DNA of 22,581 bases, from NCBI GenBank assembly GCA_038239195.1, contig JBBSEZ010000126.1, positions 1 through 22,581 of the forward strand, given 5' to 3'. Both the position numbers and the translations under genes were made by a program. Each line of letters opens with the position of its first letter. Within the stretch, counting starts at the first letter, position 1. Below the pieces are notes generated by a model that saw only the letters and a program-made list of their open reading frames with translations, did not search any database and was not told where the DNA came from. This stretch comes from JBBSEZ01 sp038239195 (GTDB lineage: Bacteria; Planctomycetota; Planctomycetia; Gemmatales; Gemmataceae). This document shows positions 15,297 to 22,581 of the stretch, in pieces.

Positions 15297-15902
15297 TCAT
15301 TCCTGGAGCGCGGCGCGGACGGTCAGCGCGAAGCCGGGGATGACGTCCTCGACGGTGAGGGTGTCGTCCTCGGCGTAGGTGCGCGGCTCGACGTCTCTGC
15401 GGCGCTCGATCACGTTGCGGTTGATCGGATCGACGATCCAGACAAGTCGTGCGCCTGCGGCAAGGTAATCGTCGGCCTTGCGGTTGAGGGCGGCGAGCGT
15501 GTCGTTCTTGCTGCGAACTTCGACGATGAGCTCGGGGATGGTGAGAAGGTAGCCCTCCGGAGAACGACGGAGGGGCAATGAGGCATTGGCGATGAACGCC
15601 GCGTCGGCGCCCAGCACGTGATCGGGCCCGGTCGCGAGGATGATGCCCACCTCCCCGCGCGCCTTCCCCAGCCCGCGCCACTCGCCCTGAACCTTGAACG
15701 CCGCGGAGAAATTGGACTCTAGCGCGCCGTGAACGTCGCCGGGGGGCGGCATGGTAATCAACCTCCCGTGGTGCAACTCGTAATCGACAGTCCCCGAGGG
15801 CAACTCGGTCGGCATCATAGCCAGGTCGGCAGCAGTGAACAGCTTTGGGACGACTTCCCACGAGGCAGGCAGAGATGGAGCGACCGGCACGGCGTTGCTC
15901 AT
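15297..15902 (-). CDS. Uma2-family (DUF820) nuclease-like protein
   Basis: A 201-residue protein of the Uma2 family, which has a PD-(D/E)XK nuclease-like fold; members are very numerous in cyanobacteria and planctomycetes and their role is unproven. Visible landmarks are 'YELHHGRLI' (Glu42), the acidic Asp100 in 'GADAAFI', and 'PELIVEVRSKND' with Glu128 and Ser131/Lys132, corresponding to the usual 'ELVVEVLSP' motif; the catalytic set therefore looks intact. ATG 15902 is preferred over the TTG at 15914 because GGAGG at 15912-15908 lies five bases upstream of it. A promoter (15933-15961) and a palindrome over its -10 box lie immediately upstream, so it is probably transcribed alone and possibly regulated. 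Confidence 0.88.
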   Translation of the reverse strand: MSNAVPVAPSLPASWEVVPKLFTAADLAMMPTELPSGTVDYELHHGRLITMPPPGDVHGALESNFSAAFKVQGEWRGLGKARGEVGIILATGPDHVLGADAAFIANASLPLRRSPEGYLLTIPELIVEVRSKNDTLAALNRKADDYLAAGARLVWIVDPINRNVIERRRDVEPRTYAEDDTLTVEDVIPGFALTVRAALQE

Positions 15903-15907
15903 GAGGG

Positions 15908-15912
15908 CCTCC
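15908..15912 (-). promoter_or_regulatory. Ribosome binding site deciding the Uma2 start
   Basis: GGAGG on the minus strand, five bases before ATG 15902. The TTG at 15914 overlaps this site and would have none of its own. Confidence 0.75.
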
Positions 15913-15927
15913 AAGTTGATAGGGCAC

Positions 15928-15939
15928 GTAGGATCCTAC
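15928..15939. promoter_or_regulatory. 12-base perfect palindrome over the Uma2 -10 box
   Basis: GTAGGATCCTAC is a perfect palindrome and contains the proposed -10 hexamer TAGGAT (minus strand). Its position is what one expects of a repressor operator. A 12-base palindrome can arise by chance, so the role is inference. Confidence 0.4.
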
Positions 15940-15961
15940 ACTCCCGGCCGCGTTCGCTCAA
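15933..15961 (-). promoter_or_regulatory. Sigma-70-like promoter for the Uma2 gene
   Basis: On the minus strand, TTGAGC (15961-15956) and TAGGAT (15938-15933) are 17 bases apart. Each matches consensus at four of six positions. The -35 box overlaps the stop codon of the upstream aroF gene, so the Uma2 gene need not rely on aroF transcription. Confidence 0.5.
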
Positions 15962-16974
15962 TTGATCGTCCGCCCCAGCGGTCCCGCCAGGTTCCGCAGC
16001 GATGCCATCAGCTTCGTGAAGCCCGCGAAGTCCAGCGACTGCGCCCCGTCCGACAGCGCCTTGCTCGGCTCTGGATGCACCTCGATCAACAGCCCGTCGG
16101 CCCCCGCCGCCAGCGCCGCCAGCGCCATGGCGGGCACGTAATCGCGCTTCCCCGTCCCGTGGCTCGGGTCAACGAGGATCGGCAGGTGCGAGAGTTGCTT
16201 CACGGGCGGGATCACCGACAGGTCGAGCGTGTTGCGGCTGTGATCGGAGAAGGTGCGCACGCCGCGCTCGCACAGCACTACGTTGTAGTTGTTCCCCGCC
16301 ATGACGTACTCCGCCGCCATCAGCCACTCCTCCAGCGTGGCGCTCATGCCGCGCTTCAGGAGCACCGGCTTGCGGGCCCGCGAGACGCGGCGCAGCAGGC
16401 TGAAGTTCTGCATGTTGCGCGTGCCGATCTGGATGACGTCGGCCGCCTCCTCCACGGCGTCGGCGTTGTCGGTGTCCATCAGCTCGGTCACGACCCCGAT
16501 GCCCGTCTTCTCGCGCGCCTTGACGAGGATGTCGAGCCCCTCCTGGCCCATGCCCTGGAATGCGTAGGGGCTGCTGCGCGGCTTGTAGGCGCCGGCGCGC
16601 ATCAGGTTGATGCCTTCGCCGCGCAGGAACTCCGCGGTGCGCAGGATCATCGCCTCGTTCTCCACCGAACACGGGCCCGCGATGATGGTGAACGTCCCGG
16701 GGCCGATGATCGTTTGCGGCACCTTGACGTGGGTGTCGGCCTCGTGCATCTCGCGGCTGGCGAGCTTGTAGGGCTTGGTGACGCGCAGCAGCTCCAGCAC
16801 GCCCGGCAACACCTCGAGCGAGCGCGGATCGACCGCGCTCATGTTCCCGGTGATGCCGATGGCCGTGCGCGTCGCCCCGGGCAGGGCGTGCGGCGTGAGG
16901 TTCATGCGGCGGATGGCGTCGAGCACTTGCTCGATCTGCTGGCCGGTGGCGTGGCTGTGCATGACGACGAGCAT
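15958..16974 (-). CDS. aroF: 3-deoxy-7-phosphoheptulonate (DAHP) synthase, type I beta
   Basis: A 338-residue enzyme joining phosphoenolpyruvate and erythrose 4-phosphate to DAHP, the first step of the shikimate pathway in the cytoplasm. Residues about 1-70 are the ferredoxin-like regulatory domain found on many type I beta enzymes and linked in the Thermotoga protein to feedback inhibition by aromatic amino acids. The barrel follows, with all four metal ligands in place: Cys102 ('GPCS'), His272 ('DPSHGTGK'), Glu298 ('IEVHPEP') and Asp309. Phosphoenolpyruvate-binding residues are in 'KPRSSPY' (Lys131, Arg133), 'GTRN' and 'KRGM'. ATG 16974 starts right at the regulatory domain; its ribosome site is weak. 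It is divergent from the 17128 beta-propeller gene and shows no aromatic-pathway neighbour here. Confidence 0.95.
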   Translation of the reverse strand: MLVVMHSHATGQQIEQVLDAIRRMNLTPHALPGATRTAIGITGNMSAVDPRSLEVLPGVLELLRVTKPYKLASREMHEADTHVKVPQTIIGPGTFTIIAGPCSVENEAMILRTAEFLRGEGINLMRAGAYKPRSSPYAFQGMGQEGLDILVKAREKTGIGVVTELMDTDNADAVEEAADVIQIGTRNMQNFSLLRRVSRARKPVLLKRGMSATLEEWLMAAEYVMAGNNYNVVLCERGVRTFSDHSRNTLDLSVIPPVKQLSHLPILVDPSHGTGKRDYVPAMALAALAAGADGLLIEVHPEPSKALSDGAQSLDFAGFTKLMASLRNLAGPLGRTIN

Positions 16975-17127
16975 GGCAGTCTCTGATGGCGGGCGGAGAA
17001 AGCAAATCGCATCAACTTATGGTATCGCGCTCGCCGGGCTGGTAACATACCGCGCTGTGGCCGGTACGTGCGCTCGCCACGCCCTGCCCGGTCGCGCCGT
17101 CCTCTTTGGTCCCACCGGAGACGTCTC

Positions 17128-18456
17128 ATGTTTCGTCGTTGCCTCGCGCCCGCTTGCCTGACCGTGCTGCTACTGGTCGCCTTCTTCCCCGCGGGGAACG
17201 AGCGCGCCGCCGTTTCCGCGCCGGGGCCCAAGGCAGGGCCGGCCCAGTGGGCGCAATGGCGCGGGCCCGGTGGGCAGGGCCACAGCGACGACAAGGCCGT
17301 GCCCCTCAAGTGGAGCGAGACGGAGAACGTCGTCTGGAAAACGCCCCTGCCCGCCGGCGGGCAGTCCACGCCGATCGTCTGGGGCGACCGCATCTTCCTG
17401 ACCGCCGCCAACGAGCGCGGCTCCGAGCGCTACGTCGTCTGCGTGCGTGCCGGGGACGGCAAGCTCCTGTGGAAGGAGACGGCGGCGAAGGACGTGGCCT
17501 TCGAGGCCACCCACGCCTGGAACGGCTACGCCTCGGCGTCGTGTGTGACCGATGGCGCTCACGTTTACGCTTTTTTCGGAACGGCAGGGCTGTTCTGCTA
17601 CGATTTCGAGGGCAAACAGGCCTGGAAGCACGAGTTCGGCTCCTTTGCCAACATGGGCGGCTGGAACACGGCCGCGTCGCCTTTCCTCTTCGAAGACCTG
17701 GTGATTCAGAATTGCGACAACGACCGCGGCCCCAAATCGGCCCCGCAGGCGCTGGTCGCCCTGGATAAGAAGACCGGCAAGGTGCGCTGGGCCACCCCGC
17801 GCAACCAGGGTCGCGGCTTCAGCACGCCGCGCCTCGTGACGGTCGCGGGGGGCCGCGTCGATCTGGTGCTCAACGGCCCGCTCGGCCTGTGGGGCTACGA
17901 CCCGCGCACCGGCAAGGAGCGCTGGCACTGCCGCCGCACCGCCGGCAAGGACATGATGCGCTTCGGCGAGCCGATGCCCGTCGATGACGGCGAGCGCCTG
18001 TTCGTGCTTTCCGGCCGGCCCGGCCCGTGGCAGATCGTGAAGATGCCCGGCAGCGGGGACGTGACGGGAACGCACGTCGTCCACCGCGGGCAGCGCAACC
18101 CGCACCGCGACGTGTCGTCGCCCATCCTTTGGGAGGGCAAGGCCTACGTCGTCGATCGCGACTCCAGGCTTACCTGCTTCGACGTCAAGTCGGGCAAGGA
18201 GCTCTACACCAAGCCGCTCACCAACCGCACGAGCAAGTCGCTCGCCTCGCCCATCGCGGTGCGCGGCAAGCTGCTCTTCCTGCTCGACGACGGGACGACC
18301 GTGGTGGTCGAGCCCGGCGCCAAGTTCGAGATCGTCGGGCGCAACCGCCTCGGGCGGGGAAAAACGCTCGACTTCGGCGCTTCCCCCGCCGTCGCCAACG
18401 GCCGGCTCTACCTCCGCTCGCAGGCCCACCTCTACTGCATCGGAGAGAAGGAATGA
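17128..18456 (+). CDS. Secreted PQQ-like beta-propeller protein
   Basis: A 442-residue protein with a signal peptide (about residues 1-31) and then 'WAQWRGPGGQGHSDD', the common opening of this planctomycete family. Blade motifs include 'VRAGDGKLLW', 'LDKKTGKVRW', 'YDPRTGKERW' and 'FDVKSGKELY', ending in a typical 'LYLRSQAHLYCIG' last strand. It lacks recognisable quinoprotein dehydrogenase residues, so a binding or scaffold role in the periplasm is more likely than catalysis. ATG 17128 has GGAG at 17117-17120, seven bases upstream; the open frame before it is not coding. The stop overlaps the start of the next gene (ATGA). It is a distant paralogue of the 14045-15283 protein. Confidence 0.9.
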   Translation: MFRRCLAPACLTVLLLVAFFPAGNERAAVSAPGPKAGPAQWAQWRGPGGQGHSDDKAVPLKWSETENVVWKTPLPAGGQSTPIVWGDRIFLTAANERGSERYVVCVRAGDGKLLWKETAAKDVAFEATHAWNGYASASCVTDGAHVYAFFGTAGLFCYDFEGKQAWKHEFGSFANMGGWNTAASPFLFEDLVIQNCDNDRGPKSAPQALVALDKKTGKVRWATPRNQGRGFSTPRLVTVAGGRVDLVLNGPLGLWGYDPRTGKERWHCRRTAGKDMMRFGEPMPVDDGERLFVLSGRPGPWQIVKMPGSGDVTGTHVVHRGQRNPHRDVSSPILWEGKAYVVDRDSRLTCFDVKSGKELYTKPLTNRTSKSLASPIAVRGKLLFLLDDGTTVVVEPGAKFEIVGRNRLGRGKTLDFGASPAVANGRLYLRSQAHLYCIGEKE

Positions 18457-19511
18457 TCCGACCAACCCGGGCCCTCTGCGCCCTCGCCGTCCTCTGTGCC
18501 TCGGCGGTCTTCTCGGCGCCGTTCTACCCCGACAAGGGCAAGTTGCTCGTCCTGCGCGACGAAACCGGCAAGGAACGGCCGGTGCGCAACGCCGCCGACT
18601 GGGCCGTGCGCCGCGGGCACGTCCTTGCCGGGATGCAGGAGGTCATGGGGCCTCTCCCCGGGCCCGAGGCCAAGGTGCCGCTCGACGTGAAGGTGATTGC
18701 GGAGGTGAAAACGCCTCGTTACGTACGGCGGAAGCTGACCTACGTCGCGGAGAAGGGCGATCGGGTGCCGGCCTACCTGCTGGTCCCCGTCGGCCTGAAG
18801 GGCAAGGCCCCCGCCGTGCTGTGCCTGCATCAGACCGTCGCCATTGGCAAGGACGAGCCGGTCGGCCTTGGCAAGCGCGAGGAGATGCGCTACGCCCTGC
18901 ACCTCGTCGAGCGCGGCTACGTGGCGCTGGCGCCGGACTACCCGAGCTTCGGGGAGTACGCCTACGACTTCGGCAAGAGCGCGTACAAGAGCGGCAGCAT
19001 GAAGGCCATCTGGAACAACGTGCGCGCCATCGACCTGCTCGCATCGCTGCCGGAGGTCGATGCCAACCGAATCGGCTGCATCGGCCATTCGCTCGGCGGG
19101 CACAACGCGATGTTCACCGCGGCGTTCGACACGCGCATCAAGGCGGTCGTCTCCAACTGCGGCTTCACCAGCTTCCCGAAGTACTACAAGGGCAACCTCA
19201 AAGGCTGGACCAGCGCCCGCTACATGCCGCGAATCGCCAGCGCCTACGGCTCCCGATCGGACAAGGTGCCGTTCGACTTCCCCGAGGTGGTGGCCGCCAT
19301 CGCGCCGCGCGCCTTCCTGGCCAGCTCCCCCGTGCGCGATCACAACTTCGAGGTGTCGGGGGTGCGCGACTGCATCGCGGCGGCGCGGCCGGTGTACGAG
19401 CTCCTCGGCGCGAAGGACAAGCTGGCGGCAAATTATCCAGATTGCGCGCACGAGTTTCCGCCGGAGGTGCGCAAGGTGGCGTATGCGTGGCTCGACCGCT
19501 GGCTGAAGTGA
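18453..19511 (+). CDS. Secreted alpha/beta hydrolase (dienelactone hydrolase-like)
   Basis: A 352-residue alpha/beta hydrolase with a signal peptide (about residues 1-22). The nucleophile Ser213 sits in 'GHSLGG'; the acid is probably Asp296 in 'VRDHNF' and the base His333 in 'CAHEF', so the triad looks complete. A 'CLHQT' strand-turn near 124-128 would supply the oxyanion hole. The fold and the long N-terminal region (23-90) resemble secreted planctomycete acetyl-esterase or dienelactone-hydrolase-like proteins; the substrate is unknown. ATG 18453 overlaps the preceding stop by four bases with GGAGAAGG upstream, so it is co-translated with the beta-propeller protein and the two may act on the same extracytoplasmic substrate. 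A terminator follows 15 bases after its stop. Confidence 0.9.
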   Translation: MIRPTRALCALAVLCASAVFSAPFYPDKGKLLVLRDETGKERPVRNAADWAVRRGHVLAGMQEVMGPLPGPEAKVPLDVKVIAEVKTPRYVRRKLTYVAEKGDRVPAYLLVPVGLKGKAPAVLCLHQTVAIGKDEPVGLGKREEMRYALHLVERGYVALAPDYPSFGEYAYDFGKSAYKSGSMKAIWNNVRAIDLLASLPEVDANRIGCIGHSLGGHNAMFTAAFDTRIKAVVSNCGFTSFPKYYKGNLKGWTSARYMPRIASAYGSRSDKVPFDFPEVVAAIAPRAFLASSPVRDHNFEVSGVRDCIAAARPVYELLGAKDKLAANYPDCAHEFPPEVRKVAYAWLDRWLK

Positions 19512-19526
19512 GGCGAGGGCACAGGT

Positions 19527-19564
19527 CGAAACGCCAGGCAAGAACCGTCTTGCCTGGCGTTTCG
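19527..19564. terminator. Bidirectional intrinsic terminator hairpin
   Basis: A perfect 17-base-pair stem (19527-19543 with 19548-19564) closes a four-base loop ACCG. The stem's outer bases are AAA/TTT, giving a short T run at the 3' end in both directions. It lies between the convergent hydrolase and TolC genes and would end both transcripts. Confidence 0.85.
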
Positions 19565-19583
19565 CCCTGCTGTTCTCCCGGCG

Positions 19584-21416
19584 TCACCGCTTCGTCTCGG
19601 GCGGCAGGGCCATCGGCGTCGACAGCATCGGGAGGGGCGCCGGCGCCGGTGGCACCGGGGGCGTCGCCGAGCGTTCGGGGTCGGCCGTGGGCCAGGTGCC
19701 CTCTTGGACGTGCTGGTGAGCGCCCGGGGTCGGGGAGCAGGGGTGACAGCACGGCAAGCCGGGCAGGTTCTCGAGGTCCGGCACGCCCGGCACGCAAACC
19801 GTAGGCACCGACTGGCCGTTGAACTGGAACATGTCGTCCGTCTGGAGCAGGTCGGTCACGTCCACCACCGCCTGCCACATCTGCCCGAGCGTCGTGAGGT
19901 AGCTCCCGATCGAGCCGGCCAGGTTCTGCTGCGCCACCACGACGTCGCCGACGTTGACGCCCCCAAGCTCCCCCCGTTGGTAACGATCGTAAACGCCGCG
20001 ATAGACGCGCACCTGATCCGGTAAGAGCCGATCGCGGTAGATGGCAAGCAGCATGCGGCCGTTCTCGTAGCGCTCGAAGGCGTCGGCCAGGGCCGCGGTC
20101 AGCGCGGAGCGGACGCGGTGCGGTTCCTCGTTCGCGTTCGCCAACTTGCCCTGGGCCTGCATGATGCCGCCCTGATTGCGGTCCCAGACAGGAATGGGAA
20201 AGGACACCGTCACGCTGGGCGAGATCTCGAACGGCGGGCCGGTGCGGTCCTGCTGCACCAGCACGTGGACCGTCGGGTCGGGCAGCGGCTGCGCCTTGGC
20301 CAGCTTCACGGACAGGATGGCCTGATGGTAGGTGTTCAGCGCCGTGCGCATGTCGGTGTGGTTGGCCAGCACGCGGGCCAGCACGTCCTTGTGGTCGTAC
20401 GCGGGGATCGGCATGTCGATGCGGCCGGCGAGCTGGGTGAGCGGCAGGCCGGGCAGCCCGAGGTTGGCCGCGAGTTGCTTCCAGGCGCTCGCGTAGCGGT
20501 TGCGCGATTGGATGAGGTTGGCGCGCGCCTGGTAGGCAAGAGACCGCAAGTACGCGGGCTCGTAGGGCGCCGCCTGCCCGGGGCGCAACTGGCCGACGAC
20601 CTGAAGGCGATAGACTTCGTCGGTGAAGCGGACGAGCGCCCGGTTGACGCGCACCCCCTCGTGGGCGACCAGCACGGCAAAGTAACCGCCGCGCACGTTC
20701 TTGGAGAGGTCGGTCTCGGCCTTGCGCAGCGCCAGCTCGGCGTTGCGGAGGTCCATCGCGGAGACGGCGCGGGAGAGCTGGAGCTTGCCCCAGGTGATGA
20801 TCTTCTGCTCGATGTACCCGCCCTGGTAGCCGCCGCCGCCCGTCGTCCCGATGGTGTCGTTTTCAAAGGCGATCACCGGGTTGGGCGGCAGGCCGGCCTG
20901 GATGGCGGCCCCGCGCGCGGCCTCGATGTTGGCCGCCGCCTGCTTGATGAGCGGACTATTGGCCAGGGCAAGCCGTTGGAGGTCGGACAGCGTCAACGGC
21001 AGGCCCGCTGGCCCCAGTTGCGGGGGGGGCTCCTCGGCCAGAGGAGGCAGCGTCGGGTAGAGGTTCTCGATGGCCTTTCGGCGCACGGCCTCGTTCTCGG
21101 CGGTAGCCCTGGGCAGCTTGAGTTCCGGCACGGGCCCGCCCGGCATCAGTTCGGGCGGGATGGTCAGCAGGTGTCCTTTGCCCTTGAGTTCCGGCGCGGT
21201 CCCCCCTTTGGGCTGGTACGCAGCGGGCGTCAGCCCGTCGGCCAACGCAGGCATCTGCGCCGTGGGCAAGGGGCCTTGATCGGCCGGCTGAAGGTCGCGC
21301 GGGCGGGCTGCGAGGTCGCAGACGGTCAGGTCGATCTTTTCGTTCACCGGGAAGCAGCACCCGGAGACCAGGAGCAATCCCAGCACCGCTGACCACCGCG
21401 CCGTTTGGGAAAACAT
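19584..21416 (-). CDS. TolC-family outer-membrane efflux lipoprotein
   Basis: A 610-residue outer-membrane factor of the TolC/CusC type. The signal peptide ends in Leu-Val-Ser-Gly-Cys with Cys20 as the lipidated residue. A long poorly conserved, proline-rich region (about 21-150) precedes the efflux domain, which begins at 'LTLSDLQRLALANSPLIKQAAANIEAARG', the usual first-repeat helix, and has the second repeat starting around 'LARVLANHTDMRTALNTYHQAILSVKLAKAQ' with 'PDPTV' and 'VSFPIPVWDRNQG'. The C-terminal tail (last 80 residues or so) is rich in Pro, Cys and His, including 'PCCHPC', and might bind metal. ATG 21416 has AGGAGA just upstream; the frame upstream of it is a shadow of fhcC. No periplasmic adaptor or inner-membrane pump lies nearby, so its partners must be encoded elsewhere. 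Confidence 0.9.
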   Translation of the reverse strand: MFSQTARWSAVLGLLLVSGCCFPVNEKIDLTVCDLAARPRDLQPADQGPLPTAQMPALADGLTPAAYQPKGGTAPELKGKGHLLTIPPELMPGGPVPELKLPRATAENEAVRRKAIENLYPTLPPLAEEPPPQLGPAGLPLTLSDLQRLALANSPLIKQAAANIEAARGAAIQAGLPPNPVIAFENDTIGTTGGGGYQGGYIEQKIITWGKLQLSRAVSAMDLRNAELALRKAETDLSKNVRGGYFAVLVAHEGVRVNRALVRFTDEVYRLQVVGQLRPGQAAPYEPAYLRSLAYQARANLIQSRNRYASAWKQLAANLGLPGLPLTQLAGRIDMPIPAYDHKDVLARVLANHTDMRTALNTYHQAILSVKLAKAQPLPDPTVHVLVQQDRTGPPFEISPSVTVSFPIPVWDRNQGGIMQAQGKLANANEEPHRVRSALTAALADAFERYENGRMLLAIYRDRLLPDQVRVYRGVYDRYQRGELGGVNVGDVVVAQQNLAGSIGSYLTTLGQMWQAVVDVTDLLQTDDMFQFNGQSVPTVCVPGVPDLENLPGLPCCHPCSPTPGAHQHVQEGTWPTADPERSATPPVPPAPAPLPMLSTPMALPPETKR

Positions 21417-21613
21417 GGCTTCTCCTGTCCGAGCCGATCGTGGCTGCGCAACCCGGGAGCAGACCGCCGGGGGCGGCTGCAAAGGATTTATCGGTTGTGT
21501 AGAGGGACAAGAACTAGAGTTTTTTCCACGAGAGCGGATTTCCTCAAGTGGACAGGCCTTGTGCCATGCGAAGCCAGCGAGCCCGGGAAAAAGGGGGTTG
21601 AGAGGTGGTCGCC

Positions 21614-22423
21614 CTATCCCTCCCATACCAGTACTTCGCCCTTGCCCAGCGCCACGCGGTCTCCACAATACCGGCGCCAGTTCCCCGATAGGAAGCGCTC
21701 TGCGACGTGGAAGCCCCACGCCTGGAGTCGGCGGAGGTAGAGGGCCAGGAAGACCGGGCGGTAGGTGCAGGCGTAGCGGAACGTGTCGAGCAATTCGGGG
21801 CTCACGCCGAGGTAGGCAATGGTGCCCCGCTTCATCCCCGCGCCGGGCCGGCTGCCAGGCGGACCGAACAGCAGGATGGTCCCCGCGATCAGCGACGCAC
21901 CCGGAAAGTCGCCGCTGGCGCCGCCGACGGCGATCAGGCCGCGGCGCATGACGGCGCCGACCTCGTTGCCCGCCTTGCCGTCGATCAGGATGGCGCCCCC
22001 GCGCATCCCCGCCCGCCCGCCTCGGTAGGCCGCGCCGACAAGGCCCCCCGCATCGCCGTGGACGTGGACGTGCCCGCCGCGCATCTCGGCGCCGACCCAA
22101 TCGCCCGCGTTGCCGTGGACGCGAATGGTCCCGCCGCGCATTCCGGCGCCGAGGTGCATCCCGACGTTCCCATGGACCGCGACAAACCCGCGCGTCATGC
22201 CGGCGCCGATCGACTTGACGCGCCCGCAATCCCCCTCGATCTCGATCTCGTCATCCCCCTCGCCCTCGACCGAGAAGAACTCGCCAAGCTGGGCCAGCGC
22301 GTTGCCGTGCTGGACGGGCAGGGCGGCGACCTCGGCGGCGCTCTTGCCGGCGAACTGGTCGGGGGCGATGCACTCCGCCTCGACGGGGATGGTCGTCGTG
22401 CCGTGGTAGCGCAGGCGGATCAT
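21614..22423 (-). CDS. fhcC: Formylmethanofuran dehydrogenase subunit C homologue
   Basis: A 269-residue homologue of FwdC/FmdC, called FhcC in bacteria, a subunit of the formyltransferase/hydrolase complex. In methylotrophs this complex converts formyl-tetrahydromethanopterin to formate through a methanofuran-type carrier. Residues about 70-215 form a right-handed beta-helix built of repeats of about 19 residues of the pattern G-A-x-M-x-G-G-x-I-x-V-x-G-x-A-G-x-x-V, seven of which can be counted. The C-terminus 'GEVLVW' is typical. ATG 22423 opens directly on the N-terminal strand. It follows ftr/fhcD by about 70 bases on the same strand, the D-then-C order known from bacterial fhc clusters. 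The gap holds a long inverted repeat. About 200 bases separate its stop from the TolC start. Confidence 0.93.
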   Translation of the reverse strand: MIRLRYHGTTTIPVEAECIAPDQFAGKSAAEVAALPVQHGNALAQLGEFFSVEGEGDDEIEIEGDCGRVKSIGAGMTRGFVAVHGNVGMHLGAGMRGGTIRVHGNAGDWVGAEMRGGHVHVHGDAGGLVGAAYRGGRAGMRGGAILIDGKAGNEVGAVMRRGLIAVGGASGDFPGASLIAGTILLFGPPGSRPGAGMKRGTIAYLGVSPELLDTFRYACTYRPVFLALYLRRLQAWGFHVAERFLSGNWRRYCGDRVALGKGEVLVWEG

Positions 22424-22434
22424 ACGGGGCCCCC

Positions 22435-22503
22435 GCCCATTTAGCCGCCCCGCTAGCGGGGCGCGACGCCACCGCGCCCCGCTAGCGGGGCGGCTAAATG
22501 GGC
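22435..22503. repeat. 31-base perfect inverted repeat with nested palindromes
   Basis: Arms 22435-22465 and 22473-22503 are perfect inverted copies (31 of 31) around the seven-base spacer ACGCCAC. Each arm also contains an 18-base perfect palindrome, CGCCCCGCTAGCGGGGCG. The right arm includes the stop codon of ftr. On RNA it could fold as one long hairpin or as two smaller ones. A REP- or MITE-like repeat is plausible, as is an mRNA processing or attenuation signal between ftr and fhcC. No other copy is in the window. Confidence 0.85.
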
Positions 22504-22581
22504 CCGAGCAGCTTGTGCAGGTGTAGGTGAAACGGCCCGAGCTTGCCGCCGTAGTTGCCCGCCGAGATGCGCACGACGCCC
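22494..22581 (-). CDS. fhcD: Formylmethanofuran-tetrahydromethanopterin formyltransferase, C-terminal end
   Basis: Only the last 28 residues are in the window; the gene continues past the right edge. The segment 'RISAGNYGGKLGPFHLHLHKLL' is the highly conserved C-terminus of Ftr, called FhcD in bacteria. The enzyme moves the formyl group between tetrahydromethanopterin and the methanofuran-type carrier in the cytoplasm, and in bacteria it belongs to the Fhc complex with FhcA, B and C. The stop codon TAG lies inside the inverted repeat. The identification from such a short stretch is supported by the fhcC gene directly downstream. Confidence 0.88.
   Translation of the reverse strand, partial: GVVRISAGNYGGKLGPFHLHLHKLLGPI

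Noticed and set aside
16975..17127. Divergent promoters between aroF and the beta-propeller gene
   Set aside because: Candidate -10 boxes (TACCAT on minus, TAACAT on plus) exist, but no acceptable -35 box lies at 16-18 bases from either.
21417..22229. Upstream extension of the TolC frame
   Set aside because: It covers fhcC on the same strand in another frame and is Arg-rich; the lipoprotein signal starts at 21416.

Overview
The window is GC-rich bacterial chromosome, most probably from a planctomycete of the Gemmataceae type. That placement is an inference from gene families seen together: a DUF1559 prepilin-like protein, a DUF1587/1592/1588 cytochrome next to a DUF1552 Tat-exported protein, two secreted PQQ-type beta-propellers, and bacterial formylmethanofuran-pathway genes (C-terminus of ftr/fhcD, complete fhcC). 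No rRNA, tRNA, CRISPR array, transposase or phage gene was seen.

Layout. Positions 1-656 hold no convincing gene but carry a paired-hairpin repeat. From a good promoter at 657-685 a same-strand run follows: an unrecognised membrane-anchored protein (780-1856), a protein with a secretin/TonB short-domain-like segment and a C-terminal membrane anchor (1888-2460), a single reading frame joining a DUF1559 pilin-like protein to a family 2 glycosyltransferase (2550-4451), a polytopic GT39-like glycosyltransferase overlapping it (4430-6238), and a leucine-rich-repeat lipoprotein (6267-6938). The GT2/GT39 pair suggests synthesis of a polyprenyl-phosphate sugar and its use by the membrane transferase.

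An unrecognised secreted protein (7524-8183) with its own promoter lies between two intergenic regions that share diverged repeat sequence. Next come a cysteine-cluster (YkgJ-type) protein (8625-9035), the DUF1592-type dihaem protein with an N-terminal zinc ribbon and membrane anchor (9094-11412), its overlapping DUF1552 partner (11409-12755), a DUF433/DUF5615 toxin-antitoxin-like pair (12836-13503), a second cysteine-cluster protein (13508-14005), and a PQQ-type beta-propeller protein (14045-15283).

On the minus strand are a Uma2-family nuclease-like gene (15297-15902) with its own promoter and a palindrome over the -10 box, and aroF-type DAHP synthase (15958-16974), the first enzyme of aromatic amino acid synthesis. 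Divergent from aroF, a second beta-propeller gene (17128-18456) overlaps a secreted alpha/beta hydrolase gene (18453-19511). A strong bidirectional hairpin terminator (19527-19564) separates these from a minus-strand TolC-type outer-membrane lipoprotein (19584-21416). The right end holds fhcC and the tail of ftr/fhcD, separated by a long perfect inverted repeat that includes the ftr stop codon.

No clearly new multi-gene system was found. The most noteworthy items are the DUF1559-GT2 one-frame fusion, the zinc-ribbon/cytochrome fusion, the repeat-flanked gene at 7524-8183, and the nested palindrome in the formylmethanofuran operon.
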